Origin: Brachynemurus nebulosus
Taxonomy: Eukaryota; Arthropoda; Insecta; Neuroptera; Myrmeleontidae
Direction of reading: 5' to 3'
Assembly: GCA_035578155.1 (NCBI GenBank)
Contig: JAPWDM010000003.1
Coordinates: 65,898,142 to 65,962,141 of the forward strand
DNA: 64,000 bases
Of the stretch, positions 46,283-57,704 are shown piece after piece. The translations under genes and the position numbers were made by a program. How positions within the stretch are numbered: position 1 is the first letter of the stretch; each line of letters opens with the position of its first letter. Under the pieces are notes generated by a model. That model made no database searches and was not told where the DNA came from. It saw nothing but the letters and a program-made list of their open reading frames with translations.

Positions 46283-46748
46283 TACCGTGTGAGTTTTTTG
46301 AGAGTTACCATTTTTATTACAGCCAAACCGTTTATGTAATCGAAAAATTGTTCAAATAAGAGTTGTAGATATCGACGGGGGCAACCGATTGCTATAGTCA
46401 GGAGCTTTATAGCTCTTATGGTTTTCGGGCTATGATACAAACTTATAGATTTTTAAATGAGACTACATATTAATTTTTCGATAAAACTGATCTAATGCAT
46501 TAATTAACAACATAAATGAGGAACAAAAATATTTTTGCACAAGTTTAATTTTTAAATTTTTTTTTTTTTTAAATTTATCAATCAGGCGGTAAAAATATGC
46601 ATATATACTTGAGGCTACTTCAACCGACAGTGTTTTTTTTGGTTACATTTCTATTACATCCAAGAAAAGAACCTTTTCCAGTACCATTTCTATTATCCAA
46701 ATTTGGCTGTAATAAAAATGGCAACACTCAAAAAACTCACCTGGTATA
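46283..46748 (+). mobile_element. Family B MITE, copy 2 (nested)
   Basis: Ends ACCGTGTGAGTTTTTTGAGA and (inverted right) ACCAGGTGAGTTTTTTGAGT, each next to TATA from the host microsatellite. The interior includes GTTGTAGATATCGACGGGGG and CAGGAGCTTTATAGCTCTTA, which gives the empty site for the element inserted in copy 3 (63083). Same length class as 28411-28860, in opposite orientation. Confidence 0.85.
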
Positions 46749-46751
46749 TAT

Positions 46752-46755
<4 letters not shown>

Positions 46756-46839
<84 letters not shown>
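46756..46839. repeat. (TA)n microsatellite inside Family A
   Basis: About 84 bp of TA, just before AAATTTTAGTGAATG as in the other copies. Confidence 0.95.
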
Positions 46840-46842
<3 letters not shown>

Positions 46843-47202
46843 TTTAGTGAATGTTATTTTCGGTTTCTAGGGACCTCAAAACAAATTTCTACCATACTCC
46901 CCGGTTCAAGTGGCATCATAACAGTGGCTGTAATAGCTAATTTTTCGATTCGAAAATTCGCTAAAACCCCTATCCGCTACCGATTTAATTACCAGAGGTA
47001 AAATTATTCATATGGGAGATATTATTATTGTTACTTACTGTATGACAACTACAGATGTTAATCGCTTGTAATATTTAAAAGATGTTTCAGTTTAAAGACC
47101 TATTATCGCATTATGAATATATAGTAACAAAGTTATACATTTAAATATTTGAAATGGAATTACACGATATTTTAAAAATAATTAACGGTAAATAAGACCA
47201 AC

Positions 47203-47293
47203 CTCTTTGATTTTATTTATGTAATAATCAGAGACGTAAATTATAGCCGGCGGAATTGCTTCAATTACACTGGGAATTTTATACTGTTCATAT
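47203..47293 (-). CDS. Possible host coding exon (91 bp), gene unknown
   Basis: On the minus strand a strong splice acceptor (pyrimidine-rich ATTCTTTTCTTTGTTCAG) is followed by one base and then an open frame that reads YEQYKIPSVIEAIPPAIIYV and continues SDYYINKIKE. A possible donor, AAAGAG/GTTGGT, ends it at 47203 but is weak; the frame stays open for six more codons to a TAA. Only this frame is open; the other two stop within nine codons. The upstream half is also present in a tandem duplicate (47677-47725) with mostly mild or silent changes. The protein family was not recognised. It could be chance, or a fragment of a transposon gene. Confidence 0.35.
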
Positions 47294-47676
47294 CTGAACA
47301 AAGAAAAGAATGTACTATACAGTGGTATACAAAAAAATTATGATTGAATAAAATTATAAATATCAGTGTAATCGTTTAAAAATTACTTCTGTCTGTTTCA
47401 CAACGTTCACTCTCTCTAATATGTTGGCTCATGTCATGTATACCTCTTTTCAGATAAAATTGACCATGAGTTTTCGTTAAAAAATTAAATAATTCTTATA
47501 TTCGAAACAAACCGATCTTCTATTCTTTTCTAAAAATAAACTGCAAATTTAAAATTTACATAAATGCAATAATAAAAGAGATAAAGCCAAGAAAACGGAA
47601 ATTATTTAAATTCAAAGTTACGAAGCGTGGTTAAATTTAACTGAAATAGACCATACATGTGTAAATGTATTCCTTT

Positions 47677-47725
47677 AGCCGGCAGAATTGCTTCGATTAC
47701 ACTAGGAACTTTATACTGTTCATAT
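47677..47725 (-). pseudogene. Duplicated, decayed copy of the possible exon
   Basis: On the minus strand the frame reads YEQYKVPSVIEAILPA against YEQYKIPSVIEAIPPA in unit 1. Of the four base differences two are silent, one gives I to V, and one gives P to L. The acceptor CAG is lost (AGCAAATATG in place of TTCAGATATG), and a hAT MITE lies upstream of it. After PA the frame runs into different sequence at the unit border. So this copy probably cannot be spliced in. Confidence 0.35.
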
Positions 47726-47760
47726 TTGCTAATATTTAATATCGGTAGGAGGGGGAAGAA

Positions 47761-48190
47761 TAGTGATGAGCAAAATTAGTCTTGGTCTTGCAGTCTTGTC
47801 TTGGTCTTGCATTTTTTGCAAGACCAAGACCAAGACTATGTATACCAAGAGCAAGACCAAGACCAAGACTATAAGTATGGCTGCAAGACCAATACCAAGA
47901 CTCAAGTGAGCAAGACCAAGACAAAAGCAAGAAAAAAGCAAGACTCTTGCTAAACCATTTAAATAATTTGAAAGTATAATTAATACCGTAAACAGAAAAT
48001 TCTGATTTTAGAAGGAAAAAATTCCCTAATAAAAAAATGCAAAAAAGTGCAAGATTCTTTAGCAATACCGAAACCAAGACCAAGACCAAGACTCAAACTG
48101 CTCTAGCAAGACCAAGACCAAAATTCTTAATGCAAGTACAAGACCAAGACCAAGACTGCCAAGTCTTGGTCTTGCATTTGCTCATCACTA
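47761..48190. mobile_element. hAT MITE (CAAGACCAAGAC family), copy 2, 430 bp
   Basis: Ends TAGTGATGAGCAAA and (inverted right) TAGTGATGAGCAAATGC match the copy at 36166-36579. Flanks are GGGAAGAA (47753-47760) and AGGAAGAA (48191-48198), an 8-bp duplication with one change. Both sides carry arrays of CAAGAC / GTCTTG hexamers in inverse orientation. Non-coding. Confidence 0.92.
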
Positions 48191-48372
48191 AGGAAGAACA
48201 AACATTTGGGCGAATAACAAAGGAAAGAAAGTACTACAGTGGTATACAAAAAAAATTATGATTGAATAAAATTATAAATATCAGTATAATCGTTTAAAAA
48301 TTTTTTCTGTCTGTTTCACAACTTCTCTTTCTAACATGTTGACTCATGTCATGTACATGTGTAAATGTATTC

Positions 48373-49055
48373 TGCTTTCTTTGATGATTAAAATCAATAT
48401 CCACTGATTGTCGCTTTTTGTATAATTTAACCTCAAAAGAAAAATAAATGCGACAAGGTAAAATATAATAATAATAATAATAATAACATAATTGTGGTAA
48501 AGTAAATAAGTAAATAACAAAAGTAAGTATACTTTGTGATGTTTATTGTTGGTTAGTGTGAAATTTCTCTGGTACATCGAGCACCTAATGAAGTGTAAAT
48601 TGTAGATGTTTTCTTTAACAATTATCTATTGATACTGCAAATTAAAATGTTTATATTTATTTAAATCAAATTATCGACGAGTGGAATAATCGAAATATTT
48701 GTGTTGACTATTTTCATAATCTAAAGTCGGCCAAAACTACCTAAATTACTACACCTTCTGATCAATTCATTTCTTTTTTTTTTATTTTGGAATGTGTGGT
48801 TGCACAATCAATTTTATCAAGAATTGCTATTATTTTACGACAAACCAATTTTTTTTTTAACAAGGTTATACAATTTCAGATTAATTAAAATTTTTGTTAT
48901 CGCAAGAAAAAAATATTAATAATATTTTTTTTTCTAAAACAATGTACAATTTAACAGCTAACAGTAATTTTATATTTTCTTTGAAAATTTCAACTGATTT
49001 CACGTAAAATAAAAATACATTTTATAGATTAATTAAAAACAAAACAAAATATGCT
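48373..49055. other. AT-rich DNA; (TAA)n tract
   Basis: No gene seen. An (ATA)n run lies at 48466-48487. The rest is A/T-rich without a recognised repeat. Confidence 0.4.
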
Positions 49056-49545
49056 GCTAATGGGGTGTGGCACACAGCTTCCTCGTACTCGTAAAAGCAC
49101 CTTGGTAATTTAATGCCCAATATATCTTTGCATAATTTAATATAGGTACATATATAAATTAATAAAAATAAATAAACAAAATGATTCATAAAAAATTGAG
49201 CGAATTGGGACTAGCAGTAAATAAGATTTAACAAGGACATTTAATGGGATTTGATGGTAGCGCCGTGGATCATATTACTCCGAATGCAATGAAATTTGTA
49301 GAGGACCATGTAGGAACCAAACCGTATAATTTCTGACAATTTCATAAAAAAGAATTGAATAGTTCAGAAGTTATGCCACTTGGTGCAAACTGGTGACACA
49401 CAGACGGACAGACAGACACCAAACCAAAATTGTTCAGGAAGTGTTAAAACGTAAAATGTGCGTAAAAAATTTTATTTTGGAGGGAAAAAAATTTTTATTT
49501 TTCAAAAGTGATCACGTAATGCTTTCGCAACTTTAGCAGTCTGGA
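49056..49545 (-). repeat. Family G repeat, copy 2 (minus strand)
   Basis: Reverse copy of 11110-11825. It runs CACACAGCTTCCTCGTACTC at the left and AAAGTGATCACGTAATGCTT then GCAACTTTAGCAGTCTGG at the right. It holds one copy of the 147-bp unit (AGTTATGCCACTTGGTGC) where the other copy holds two, and the CAGACGGACAGACAGACAC run. No coding frame; class unknown. Confidence 0.7.
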
Positions 49546-50515
49546 AGAAAAATTAATTAAAATTTTCGAATTTTGTAGTACAATATCAACGAAATCCTTA
49601 CAAAATTCGTCTCCACCCGCACTTGAGAGCTTTTAATTAATCAGTGTCAGATTTTATGCACAATTTTCATGTCTCAATAGCTTAACCAATCGACCTCGAA
49701 CTTTCTAAATAAATAGTCGATTGAACGAAGAAGGGCTTAAGCTACTTTATGCTCTGGAAACGTATTTTGGAAGTTTGTTTGCTCACTTGATCTCAAAAAT
49801 TTTTTCAATCTGTCTCATTAAAACATGACAAGTTCAATATCTCTGCACGTCTTAAATTTTTCTCTTATTAAAATAAATTTGATTCAGACCATACCAACTG
49901 ACTTGACTGATTGACAGACATATGTAGATACATTTTATCAGTTCGTTATCCAATCTACATACTTCATTAGCGGAATAATATACTCTACGAAAACAAGTTA
50001 TCTCTGTTCCACCGACCGGATTTGGTATACTTTACCTCCTTGTTTTAGCGAGAACATGTTGACTAGCGCACTGATTGGCCGTTGAATGACGTGAGATCGA
50101 TAACGAATAATCATTGTTGATCAAGATCAATCGATTGCTGATCGTTCGTTGCGATATAAACTTGCGTCCGTCCATATATTATACGAATGCGCAGAGTCGT
50201 TTTAGTCGTTACTTTTGTTTTTTTTTTTGAAAGTCAATACTGACTGACATATCAAGCGTGTACGATAGCACCATTAGTGTTTGATTCGAGTAAGTATAGT
50301 AGTTATTAAATCTGGAATAGGACAAGTATGGAGTGTATAATGTAACGAGGTAATGGAATCGCCATATCAATTTAAAGTCGACATATAATATGGATTTGAA
50401 TACGACACTATCAGTTGGCATATTTAATGCATTTCAATACGGTCAAGGTTAGAGTAGCAAAATTACGAACGAGATTTTGTAGCCATTTCAAAGGAAGTTA
50501 AAAGTTGTAATAAAT
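49546..50515. other. AT-rich DNA with a promoter-like patch
   Basis: No gene seen. See 50060-50215 for a patch with promoter-like motifs. The 70-codon minus-strand frame at 50209-50421 has no domain. Confidence 0.35.
50060..50215 (+). promoter_or_regulatory. Promoter-like patch (CCAAT, CRE-like and TATA motifs), speculative
   Basis: In order on the plus strand: TGATTGGCCG (inverse CCAAT) near 50071, AATGACGTGAG (CRE-like half) near 50086, a GATAA site, then GCGATATAAACTTGCG (TATA-like) near 50150-50165 and AGAGTCGTTTTAGTCG about 30 bp further on. The spacing would suit a polymerase II core promoter. No exon or open frame follows, so this is only a motif observation. Confidence 0.15.
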
Positions 50516-51190
50516 TGACGTAAAAAAAATGTTTTTTTAAGAAAAAAGTTTTATTTAAAATTGTGCTAAAAAAAATAAAATAAAATAACTTTTGAGTGAA
50601 GTTTGAAGCAATATGCAACATAATTTATAAAAACTTGAGGCGTTATCATTAATTATTTCTGTTTTGGATGTTTTGCATATAAGTGTAGCTGTTTTCAGTA
50701 GTTACCAAACTTAATTAAACGACTCAAGCTTTTATAAATTATGTTGCATATTACTTCAAACTTTACCCAAGAGTTATTTTATTTTTTTTAGCAAATTTTT
50801 AAAAAAAACCTTTTCTTAAAAAACTTTTTTTTTATTTTAATTTAATTTCTACTTTTTAGGCTGATCACAATTACCTAATAGAAGTAAATTTTTTACCTAT
50901 ATTTTAATCGGTTAATTTACCCTAATCAAACATAACTATGGAAACAAAAAATTTCAATGTAAAATCAATGGACAATATTTGACAATTCGAAATGTCAAAA
51001 AGTTGCACAGAACTAAAAAGCAACAATTTTGGTTTGGGCCGATTTACGGCAAAACTAATTATACAATATTGCATTGTCATCAAGGTTAGACACGTATGGA
51101 AATTTTGAAACGTCTAGCTCAATTAGAACCTGTTTAAATTTTGATTCCAAGATTTGATCTAAAAATTCTAACCACTGACTACGGAACCCT
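50516..51190 (-). repeat. Family F repeat with palindromic core, copy 2 (minus strand)
   Basis: Inverse copy of 19160-19850. The palindromic core (50580-50790) carries GAGTGAAGTTTGAAGCAATA and its inverse. The unpaired side carries CTATATTTTAATCGGTTAAT, CAATGGACAATATTTGACAA and TTGCATTGTCATCAAGGTTA. Identity to copy 1 is good over the whole length, so the palindrome is a family feature and not a local accident. Confidence 0.75.
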
Positions 51191-51988
51191 GATTTAATTC
51201 GTGTCTAGCATGCACTTGAATAATTTTTTACATTAACTCTTTATTTTTCATTTTTGAAAATTTTAATTTTTTTTCATAGTATACCCACGCCACTGTCTAT
51301 TAAGAAAATTAATCAAGTGCGTACCGAACCGCGCACGTGATGACAGATATGACAAAACTATAAGTGTTTCGTGGTTATAACTATGTAACAATAATTTATT
51401 CTAAACAAAAATGCTATTGAAATTCTTTTCAATAGAACTTATTTGGGCAGTCATACATAATTTTTATAAGTATTTGCATAATCGTATGAGAAGAAATCAA
51501 ATATTAATTTGATTAAAAATTTAATAACTATATAGAGACGAGTTATTATATTTCAAATCTCGATATTACTTACTTTCGATCGATGACACGTGATAAGAAA
51601 ACTCAATACCCATCCTTGTATTTAATTATTGTTGAATCTACTTATCATCGTATATGAGTAAGCACTGAGGTAGTAAATAAATTATAAGTATGATTTATAG
51701 ACAATAGGTGACGCGCTTGTTACATGAAACGGTGCTATACCACTGATTGTAAGTGGAAGATACTACTAACAACTCTTCACATCAACGCGGCGTATCGGCG
51801 AGAAGCCCATCCCAGAAACATGTAATTAGACAACGAACAAAACGAAATACAAATTTCCAATCAGATAAACTAGCTGACTGTTGTGTACCACACCTTTAAC
51901 TCAAATAAAATTCATATTTACAATCCGCGACAAAAATGAAATATACTCCCAAACAAGAATTCAAACAGTTAAGAATGAATTATTCAAA
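51191..51988. other. AT-rich DNA without recognisable gene
   Basis: No gene or repeat recognised. Confidence 0.4.
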
Positions 51989-52584
51989 TAGGATTGTTGC
52001 AGATGTCCGTATTCGGATCCGCAAATGCTCGTGCGGATTCTTGCACGCAAACACTGGTACAAGATTAGCTCCACAAATTAATACTGAGTAGGGTAAAAGC
52101 CCTCTTTGTGGAACGGTATCTAATTATGAACATTTACATATTAATGAAGTTATTTCTGAAAGAAACGTCTGATAACAAAAATTATTATTAATAGAATGAT
52201 TGTTTTTCAATTTAAATTCACCTCGCATTTAAAGTTTCCTTACTTAATTACAGAAATAAATATGTAAATGTCAAAACCGTTCCAGTATTAGATACCGTTC
52301 CACAAAGGGGGCTTTTACCCTATTCTAAGTAAAACCTGACTAATTGCGACACAATAAGTCCACATAAGTGTATTAATAGTGCGTTTCGTCATTGTAGGTT
52401 ATGACGATCAACTTGTTTACCTCTATTAAAATTTAATTTTGATTAAGAAACAATAAAAAAAATTGCTTTTCAGTTTTCGTTACATTTTAATATACATCTG
52501 ATTCGAATATCCAGATCCGCATCCGTAAATATTATTCTTAAAAAATTCGCACCCGCATCCGTATTCCCATCTGCAACAATCCTA
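51989..52584. mobile_element. Inverted-end element with CGCATCCG interior, 596 bp
   Basis: Ends TAGGATTGTTGCAGATG are perfect 17-bp inverted copies. The subterminal blocks (GTCCGTATTCGGATCCGC; GATCCGCATCCGTAAATA; CGCACCCGCATCCGTATTCC) form an array of CCGCATCCG-like units. Flanks ATTCAAA and ATTCATT are similar but not an exact duplication; hAT is the best guess. It holds a smaller nested MITE at 52091-52320. No coding frame. Confidence 0.75.
52091..52320. mobile_element. TA-flanked MITE, 230 bp, ~36-bp inverted ends (nested)
   Basis: The left end GGGTAAAAGCCCTCTTTGTG then GAACGGTATCTAAT, and the right end inverted with one change (CCCCTT for CCTCTT), are bordered by TA (52089-52090 and 52321-52322). 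High TIR identity suggests fairly recent movement. Non-coding; Tc1/mariner-like by target. Confidence 0.9.
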
Positions 52585-52809
52585 ATTCATTGGCACCGAA
52601 CTCAATGGCAATCAATCAGCATAAAAATTGGAATCCATAGGAAATGTAAAATGTCTGAAATGATGTTAAGGAAATCCCAATGAAAGGAGTTATAAATGAG
52701 GTGATGGTGTAGTTTGGAAATGATTCACAAGAAAAATTTACAATATGGAAATGAAATATATCATTGAGAAAAGTCACGGGTTTTTTTCCTGATACAAACA
52801 GCTACATAC

Positions 52810-53345
<536 letters not shown>

Positions 53346-53469
53346 TTGCTTTTTTTTTACAATAATTGCTTCGTTTTTATCACTACAATAACAATATTTA
53401 TATCTGTTTCATTTTTCAAAATAAAAATAAACTAACTTTTCAAGAACACGTCATCACCGATTTTGAAAT

Positions 53470-53820
53470 ATGTTTACTGTTAGAGAACTAAACTATTTTA
53501 GATGGATATAAGTAATGTTATACATACGTATGAGGTCTGCCAGTGTCTGGCGGTCCCAAAAGCGCCAAAAATAAAACTACCCAACCGATTTTGAAAATCT
53601 TTTCACCTTTCAAAAGTTAAATTCTTTTAAATACATAATATATGCTATACTATATGAGATTCGCCAGGATCCTGCTGGCGGCCCAAAAGCGCCAAAAATT
53701 TTTTCACAGTTAGAGAGCTAACTATTTTAGATGGATACAGGTTGTTGTATGAAATTCGTCAGTGTCCAATCTTTGCCAATTCACTATGTTATGCAGATGC
53801 TGCGGGACTGGGATATTTAG
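53470..53820. repeat. Tandem duplication (~228 bp) and displaced Family A end
   Basis: GTTAGAGA(A/G)CTAA.CTATTTTAGATG occurs at about 53480 and 53708, and (G/C)CCAAAAGCGCCAAAAA at about 53555 and 53681. The units are diverged and partly rearranged. At 53779 the outer left end of Family A follows. No gene content. Confidence 0.6.
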
Positions 53821-55409
53821 AATATATTTTTGGAATATTCTGTACATGAAAATAATTTTATAATATTCAAATATTATGCATATACATACTTTTACCGTAA
53901 GTATATTTAATAATTTACTATTTAAAATAATGTGTTATGAGTTTTGTTTAATATATGTATTAAAACAGTGATTTTTGAACGGAGCGCGATCTATTGCAAT
54001 ATGAGGTGCGTCGTAAATTACACGGTAAGTACAGTCACGAAATCCGTAATTGAAATAGAGAGGAAAAAATCATATAGGTACATAAATACAAGAAGTGTTT
54101 GAATAATATTATCTACATAGTTGGTGCATAAAGTAAAAAAAAAAAATATATATAAATCGCTTTATTGAATTTTTAATCGGTTGAGCACGATTTTGGCCGC
54201 GAGAAAGTTTTTCTCTAACACATATAAGTACACTATACTCAAATCTGTTTGTATGCGATTTTTATAGGTCCGAAGACATTCGTCAATCTTCGGACCTATT
54301 ATAATTTCGTTCAAATTCTTGCTATTCTTGAAACATCAGTAGCGCATACAGCAAAAATCCACTTATCGCACACTCCAAGAAGTGCGACATCGACATTAAG
54401 TGAGGGGAGAGTCCATACCTCGTTTACTCACGTACATTGCTTCTTAAGTATGTGTGTGTGTCCACACAACGTATTCGCCTTAGTCATAGACGGTCATGTA
54501 TCGTCATATTGTATGCTTATCTTAAAGCATTATTAATTTACCTATGCATGTTATATTACAGGTTTTGAATCGATTCTTGCAATTGTTATACATTGTTGAT
54601 TTTAATGTAATTTTTTATTTTTCGTTATTATTAAAAAACATAATATTTGTTATAATTTTTTATTTAAATTGAGTTTAATTATATTTATTTAATAGACTTC
54701 AACGTATTATTATTATCATTATCATTATTTTAATAAAAAATTGTTTAGAAAATTTATTTTACAATTTTTGTTTAATTAGAAAATATAGTTTCTGTCTTTT
54801 GATTTGATATTTTGTAGTTGCAAAATTTGTTGCCATAATATTTTCTTTAAAAAAATATAACAAAAAACACAATTTAAAAAGTGAAAATACTGACAATATT
54901 TACATTATTTTTTCAAATTTTTTAATGCAAACATGGCTGACTATGCTTTAATTTTAATTTTAAAGTTTGGAGTATCCTAGAAAAAAAAATATATATTGGC
55001 ATTTTACATGCTATTTATAATATTTGTCTCTTTTTAACGTGTACGTATTATCTTTCGTACGTAATATAAATTAGTGGTCCTTTCATTTCTAATGTCTATG
55101 GTCAAATCTATTTCTTTAATAAAACGTAAAAATGTACTTGAATGCTTTATATTATACTTTCTCCCGAAAATTGAGAAACAGTAATCACTGAGGACCTATA
55201 TTTAATGCGTGTCAAACACGCACTTAACGACTTTTTTTTTGTCAACAAAAATCTTTTTAATTTTAAAATTTTTACAGGTTTTACTGAATAGTGCGCGCTA
55301 TTATTTTAGGATATTAACATATTAAGTGTATTCTATCACCAAAAAAAAAACTAAATCGGCGACCCCAAGACTGTCCGGTCCTCTTGTAAGTATATATGCC
55401 CCCCCCCCT
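53821..55409. other. AT-rich DNA without recognisable gene
   Basis: Apart from the hairpin at 54264-54299, nothing was recognised. The 95-codon frame at 54249-54536 starts in that hairpin and has no domain. A C9-10 run lies at about 55399-55407. Confidence 0.4.
54264..54299. other. Perfect 13-bp hairpin
   Basis: ATAGGTCCGAAGA and TCTTCGGACCTAT pair perfectly across a 10-nt loop (CATTCGTCAA). It is GC-richer than its surroundings. It is not followed by a T-run on either strand and no small RNA family was recognised. Confidence 0.8.
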
Positions 55410-55500
55410 GTGTAAATTAATTCTTTATCTTATTTAGAAAAGCAATTTCTGCAACTTTACAGTCCCTATTCTTCGCATAAAAAGAGGTTTCAGTATATTT
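55410..55500 (+). mobile_element. Family C fragment
   Basis: GTGTAAATTAATTCTTTATC, TTAGAAAAGCAATTTCT, then CAGTCCCTATTC and AAAAAGAGGTTTCAGTATA match the middle and right end of Family C with an internal deletion. Right border is next to TA. Confidence 0.6.
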
Positions 55501-56459
55501 ATTGTATTTCTCTTGGAACATTTTTTTTCTTTTTTGTTTACCCTACTGATAGGTATCGATAATACGCCTTCTCGATTTATATTTATTAAGCGTATTTAGT
55601 TCGATTTCCTAGAATATCAAAAAAACCATAATATATCAAAATAAACAGGAGGGGGTTTGATCGGTGGTAACACGTAACACAATTATTGGTTGGTAATATA
55701 AAACGTTTGACGAAAATGGAGGGATTTATCGGTTTGTGTCTTGACTGCGGCACACTTTACTGTGGCTTTATATTTCATGACACCTAATTTTATATACAGC
55801 CGGATAAATATACATCAAACAAACGGAACGGTAAAAGGGTGAGTTTACCTTACTTGGTAGCTGGGCCCAGATACAGTATGTTTCATTTTAAGGTGGTTGA
55901 GAAATTTAAGTGACAATTTAACTCATGTGTATCAAGTCCTATAAGAATATTGTAGTTCTTTCATTTTTACCGTGGAAAAAAAGTTAGGACAGATTTTTAC
56001 AGCGAAAAAAATGGTACAAAACATTTCATTGGTCATTTCATTGTAGGTAAACACGATAAAAACAAAACAAAAATTCGTATTTGTAAATTTAATTGATTTC
56101 AGAACCATGGTAACAATGTATTAAATAAAATATGTATTATGCTAACTTATTTTATTTGTTAAATCGTCTTACCGTATTACACTTGAGTTTTATATTATTT
56201 CTGAATAAATTTTTGTTTTCTACAACTCAGATTTCTTAGGGTCAACCCAAAAACGCTTTAGCATCGCTGTCGCGTTTTTGTTGACAGTTTTTTCTCGTTA
56301 AATTGCTAGGCAACAAATTTTCGTTAGACAAACACAAATTTATTCGAAAAAATACAAACCTTTCGTGTAATAATAAGTGATAAAATGAGGATAAAAAGTT
56401 TACTTTGTCTTTTCTAAAGAAAGGTGATTTCTCTATAACAAGGAAAGTTTTAAAGGTGA
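55501..56459. other. AT-rich DNA without recognisable gene
   Basis: No gene or bounded repeat recognised. Confidence 0.4.
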
Positions 56460-56880
56460 CTTAAAAAGACGTCGTTCTTTTCATTTTTGCAAAATTAGAC
56501 ATGCAAAAACCGCTAGAAAAAAGACATCTGTCGAATCGGTCACCTTTCTAAAAGCAATTTCGTCATTTTGATAGCAAAAATGAAAAGTTCACCCTCAAAG
56601 TATTCTAATTCAACCAATTATACTAGTTCAAATCACTTTCATAAAACATGAAAATAAAATCTTCCATAAAAATTTTAACATGATGACGTCATCAGGTATA
56701 CTTAAAATTTTCATTGTCATAAAAATTGTAAAGAACACGACAGAATGTTGAAATTAGAAGCGAAATATAGGTTTTCGAGGTTGGTCTTTCTATCTTTACC
56801 AAAATTAGAAATGTAGACCTATTAGAAAAATGACTTGTATCGAATCAGTCACTTTGAAAGTTACTCATCCACCGAAAAAA
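56460..56880 (+). repeat. Family H repeat, copy 2 (contains TGACGTCA)
   Basis: Matches 26560-26935 in order. Within it, AAAATTAGACATGCAAAAAC and CCAAAATTAGAAATGTAGAC head two units about 300 bp apart, each followed by TAGAAAAA(A/T)GAC and TCGAATC(G/A)GTCAC. TGACGTCA is at 56684-56691. Non-coding; class unknown. Confidence 0.55.
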
Positions 56881-57704
56881 ATTTATAAACAGTTTTAGGC
56901 GCTTGGTATATACACATACTGTTGAAGGGTACTTTCTGGGAAACACTGTATAACAACAAACAACATAAACAGACGAATTTTACGATGAATATCTCCTCCT
57001 TATAGCTACGGAAGCCTTTCAGATTCGTAAGGGGTCAGTCAGTTATCCGTGGCGACAGTAATATTATACCGATTTAGCGGTCACTTCTCAAAAAAAAAGT
57101 ATCTATATGATAATTACAATACAGGTGTCTCTAAAATCCTGTACCATAGATTAACTTGGTCATTACGCAATTTGTACTTTCAGAGGTGAATTTATTCTTT
57201 TCGAAAAATCCATAAACAATAATTTTCGAAAAACCGTTATTTAAATACTTAAAAATTTCTAAAGCACTTAAAATAATATTATTGCTTTTTCGTATATGTA
57301 TAAGTTGAAAAGAAAAAAAAACCAATTGTAATTTTTGAAATATGAAATACGTAAACTTTTTCACAGCGAACAATATTTATAATATGAAACAATGATGTTA
57401 TTATTAAATAAAAACAAAATGACAGTAACCCACCCACGGCTGGCTTGTAATTGTAATGTATGAAAGAGACTTAATTTATTATATATTTGAGTCGAAGGTT
57501 GCACAATAACAAACATTCCTATAACAAAATAAATAACAAATAAGACGAATATATTACAATGCCAGAGAATGAGAAAATTCATTCAAACGATTTAGCAATG
57601 GGCACAACTCACACAATCGATGAATCAAGTAAAAAAAAAATTTCATATGTTTTCTTAGTTCTCAGACAGTTTATTTATTTTCACCAAGTTGAAAATTTAT
57701 TTTA
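56881..57704. other. AT-rich DNA without recognisable gene
   Basis: Minus-strand frames at 57131-57373 and 57361-57582 are I/F/K-rich, without motif. Confidence 0.35.

Larger units (their letters stand above)
45935..46976 (+). mobile_element. Family A element split in its (TA)n tract by Family B
   Basis: The left part (45935-46282) runs ATACCCCTGCTGTCTTGCAT, AACATAGCGAATTTCCG, TTTCTCGGAAACTAATTGAC, CCATGTTCCGGACATCGGAT, AACTTGTCCAACGATTTGTG, TTCGAGAGTTATCGTGCGGA and CACACACATATATA. Family B then occupies 46283-46748. The right part resumes in the (TA)n tract (46756-46839), then AAATTTTAGTGAATGTTATT, GGTTTCTAGGGACCTCAAAA, GTTCAAGTGGCATCATAACA and AAAATTCGCTAAAA. The 134-codon frame at 46597-47001 reads through the TA run and is not a gene. 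Confidence 0.8.
47241..48372. repeat. Tandem duplication spanning the possible exon
   Basis: Unit 1 (about 47241-47675) and unit 2 (about 47676-48372) both run AGCCGGC(G/A)GAATTGCTTC, TTATACTGTTCATAT, ACAGTGGTATACAAAAAAA, GATTGAATAAAATTATAAAT, CTGTCTGTTTCACAAC, GACTCATGTCATGTA and CATGTGTAAATGTATTC. Unit 2 lacks ~200 bp near its far end and has gained the hAT MITE at 47761-48190; unit 1 lacks ~45 bp near the acceptor. Divergence is modest, so the duplication predates the MITE. Confidence 0.8.

Noticed and set aside
46597..47001. 134-codon open frame with a long alternating Y/I run
   Set aside because: The run is the translation of the (TA)n tract inside Family A, and the rest is Family B and Family A repeat sequence.
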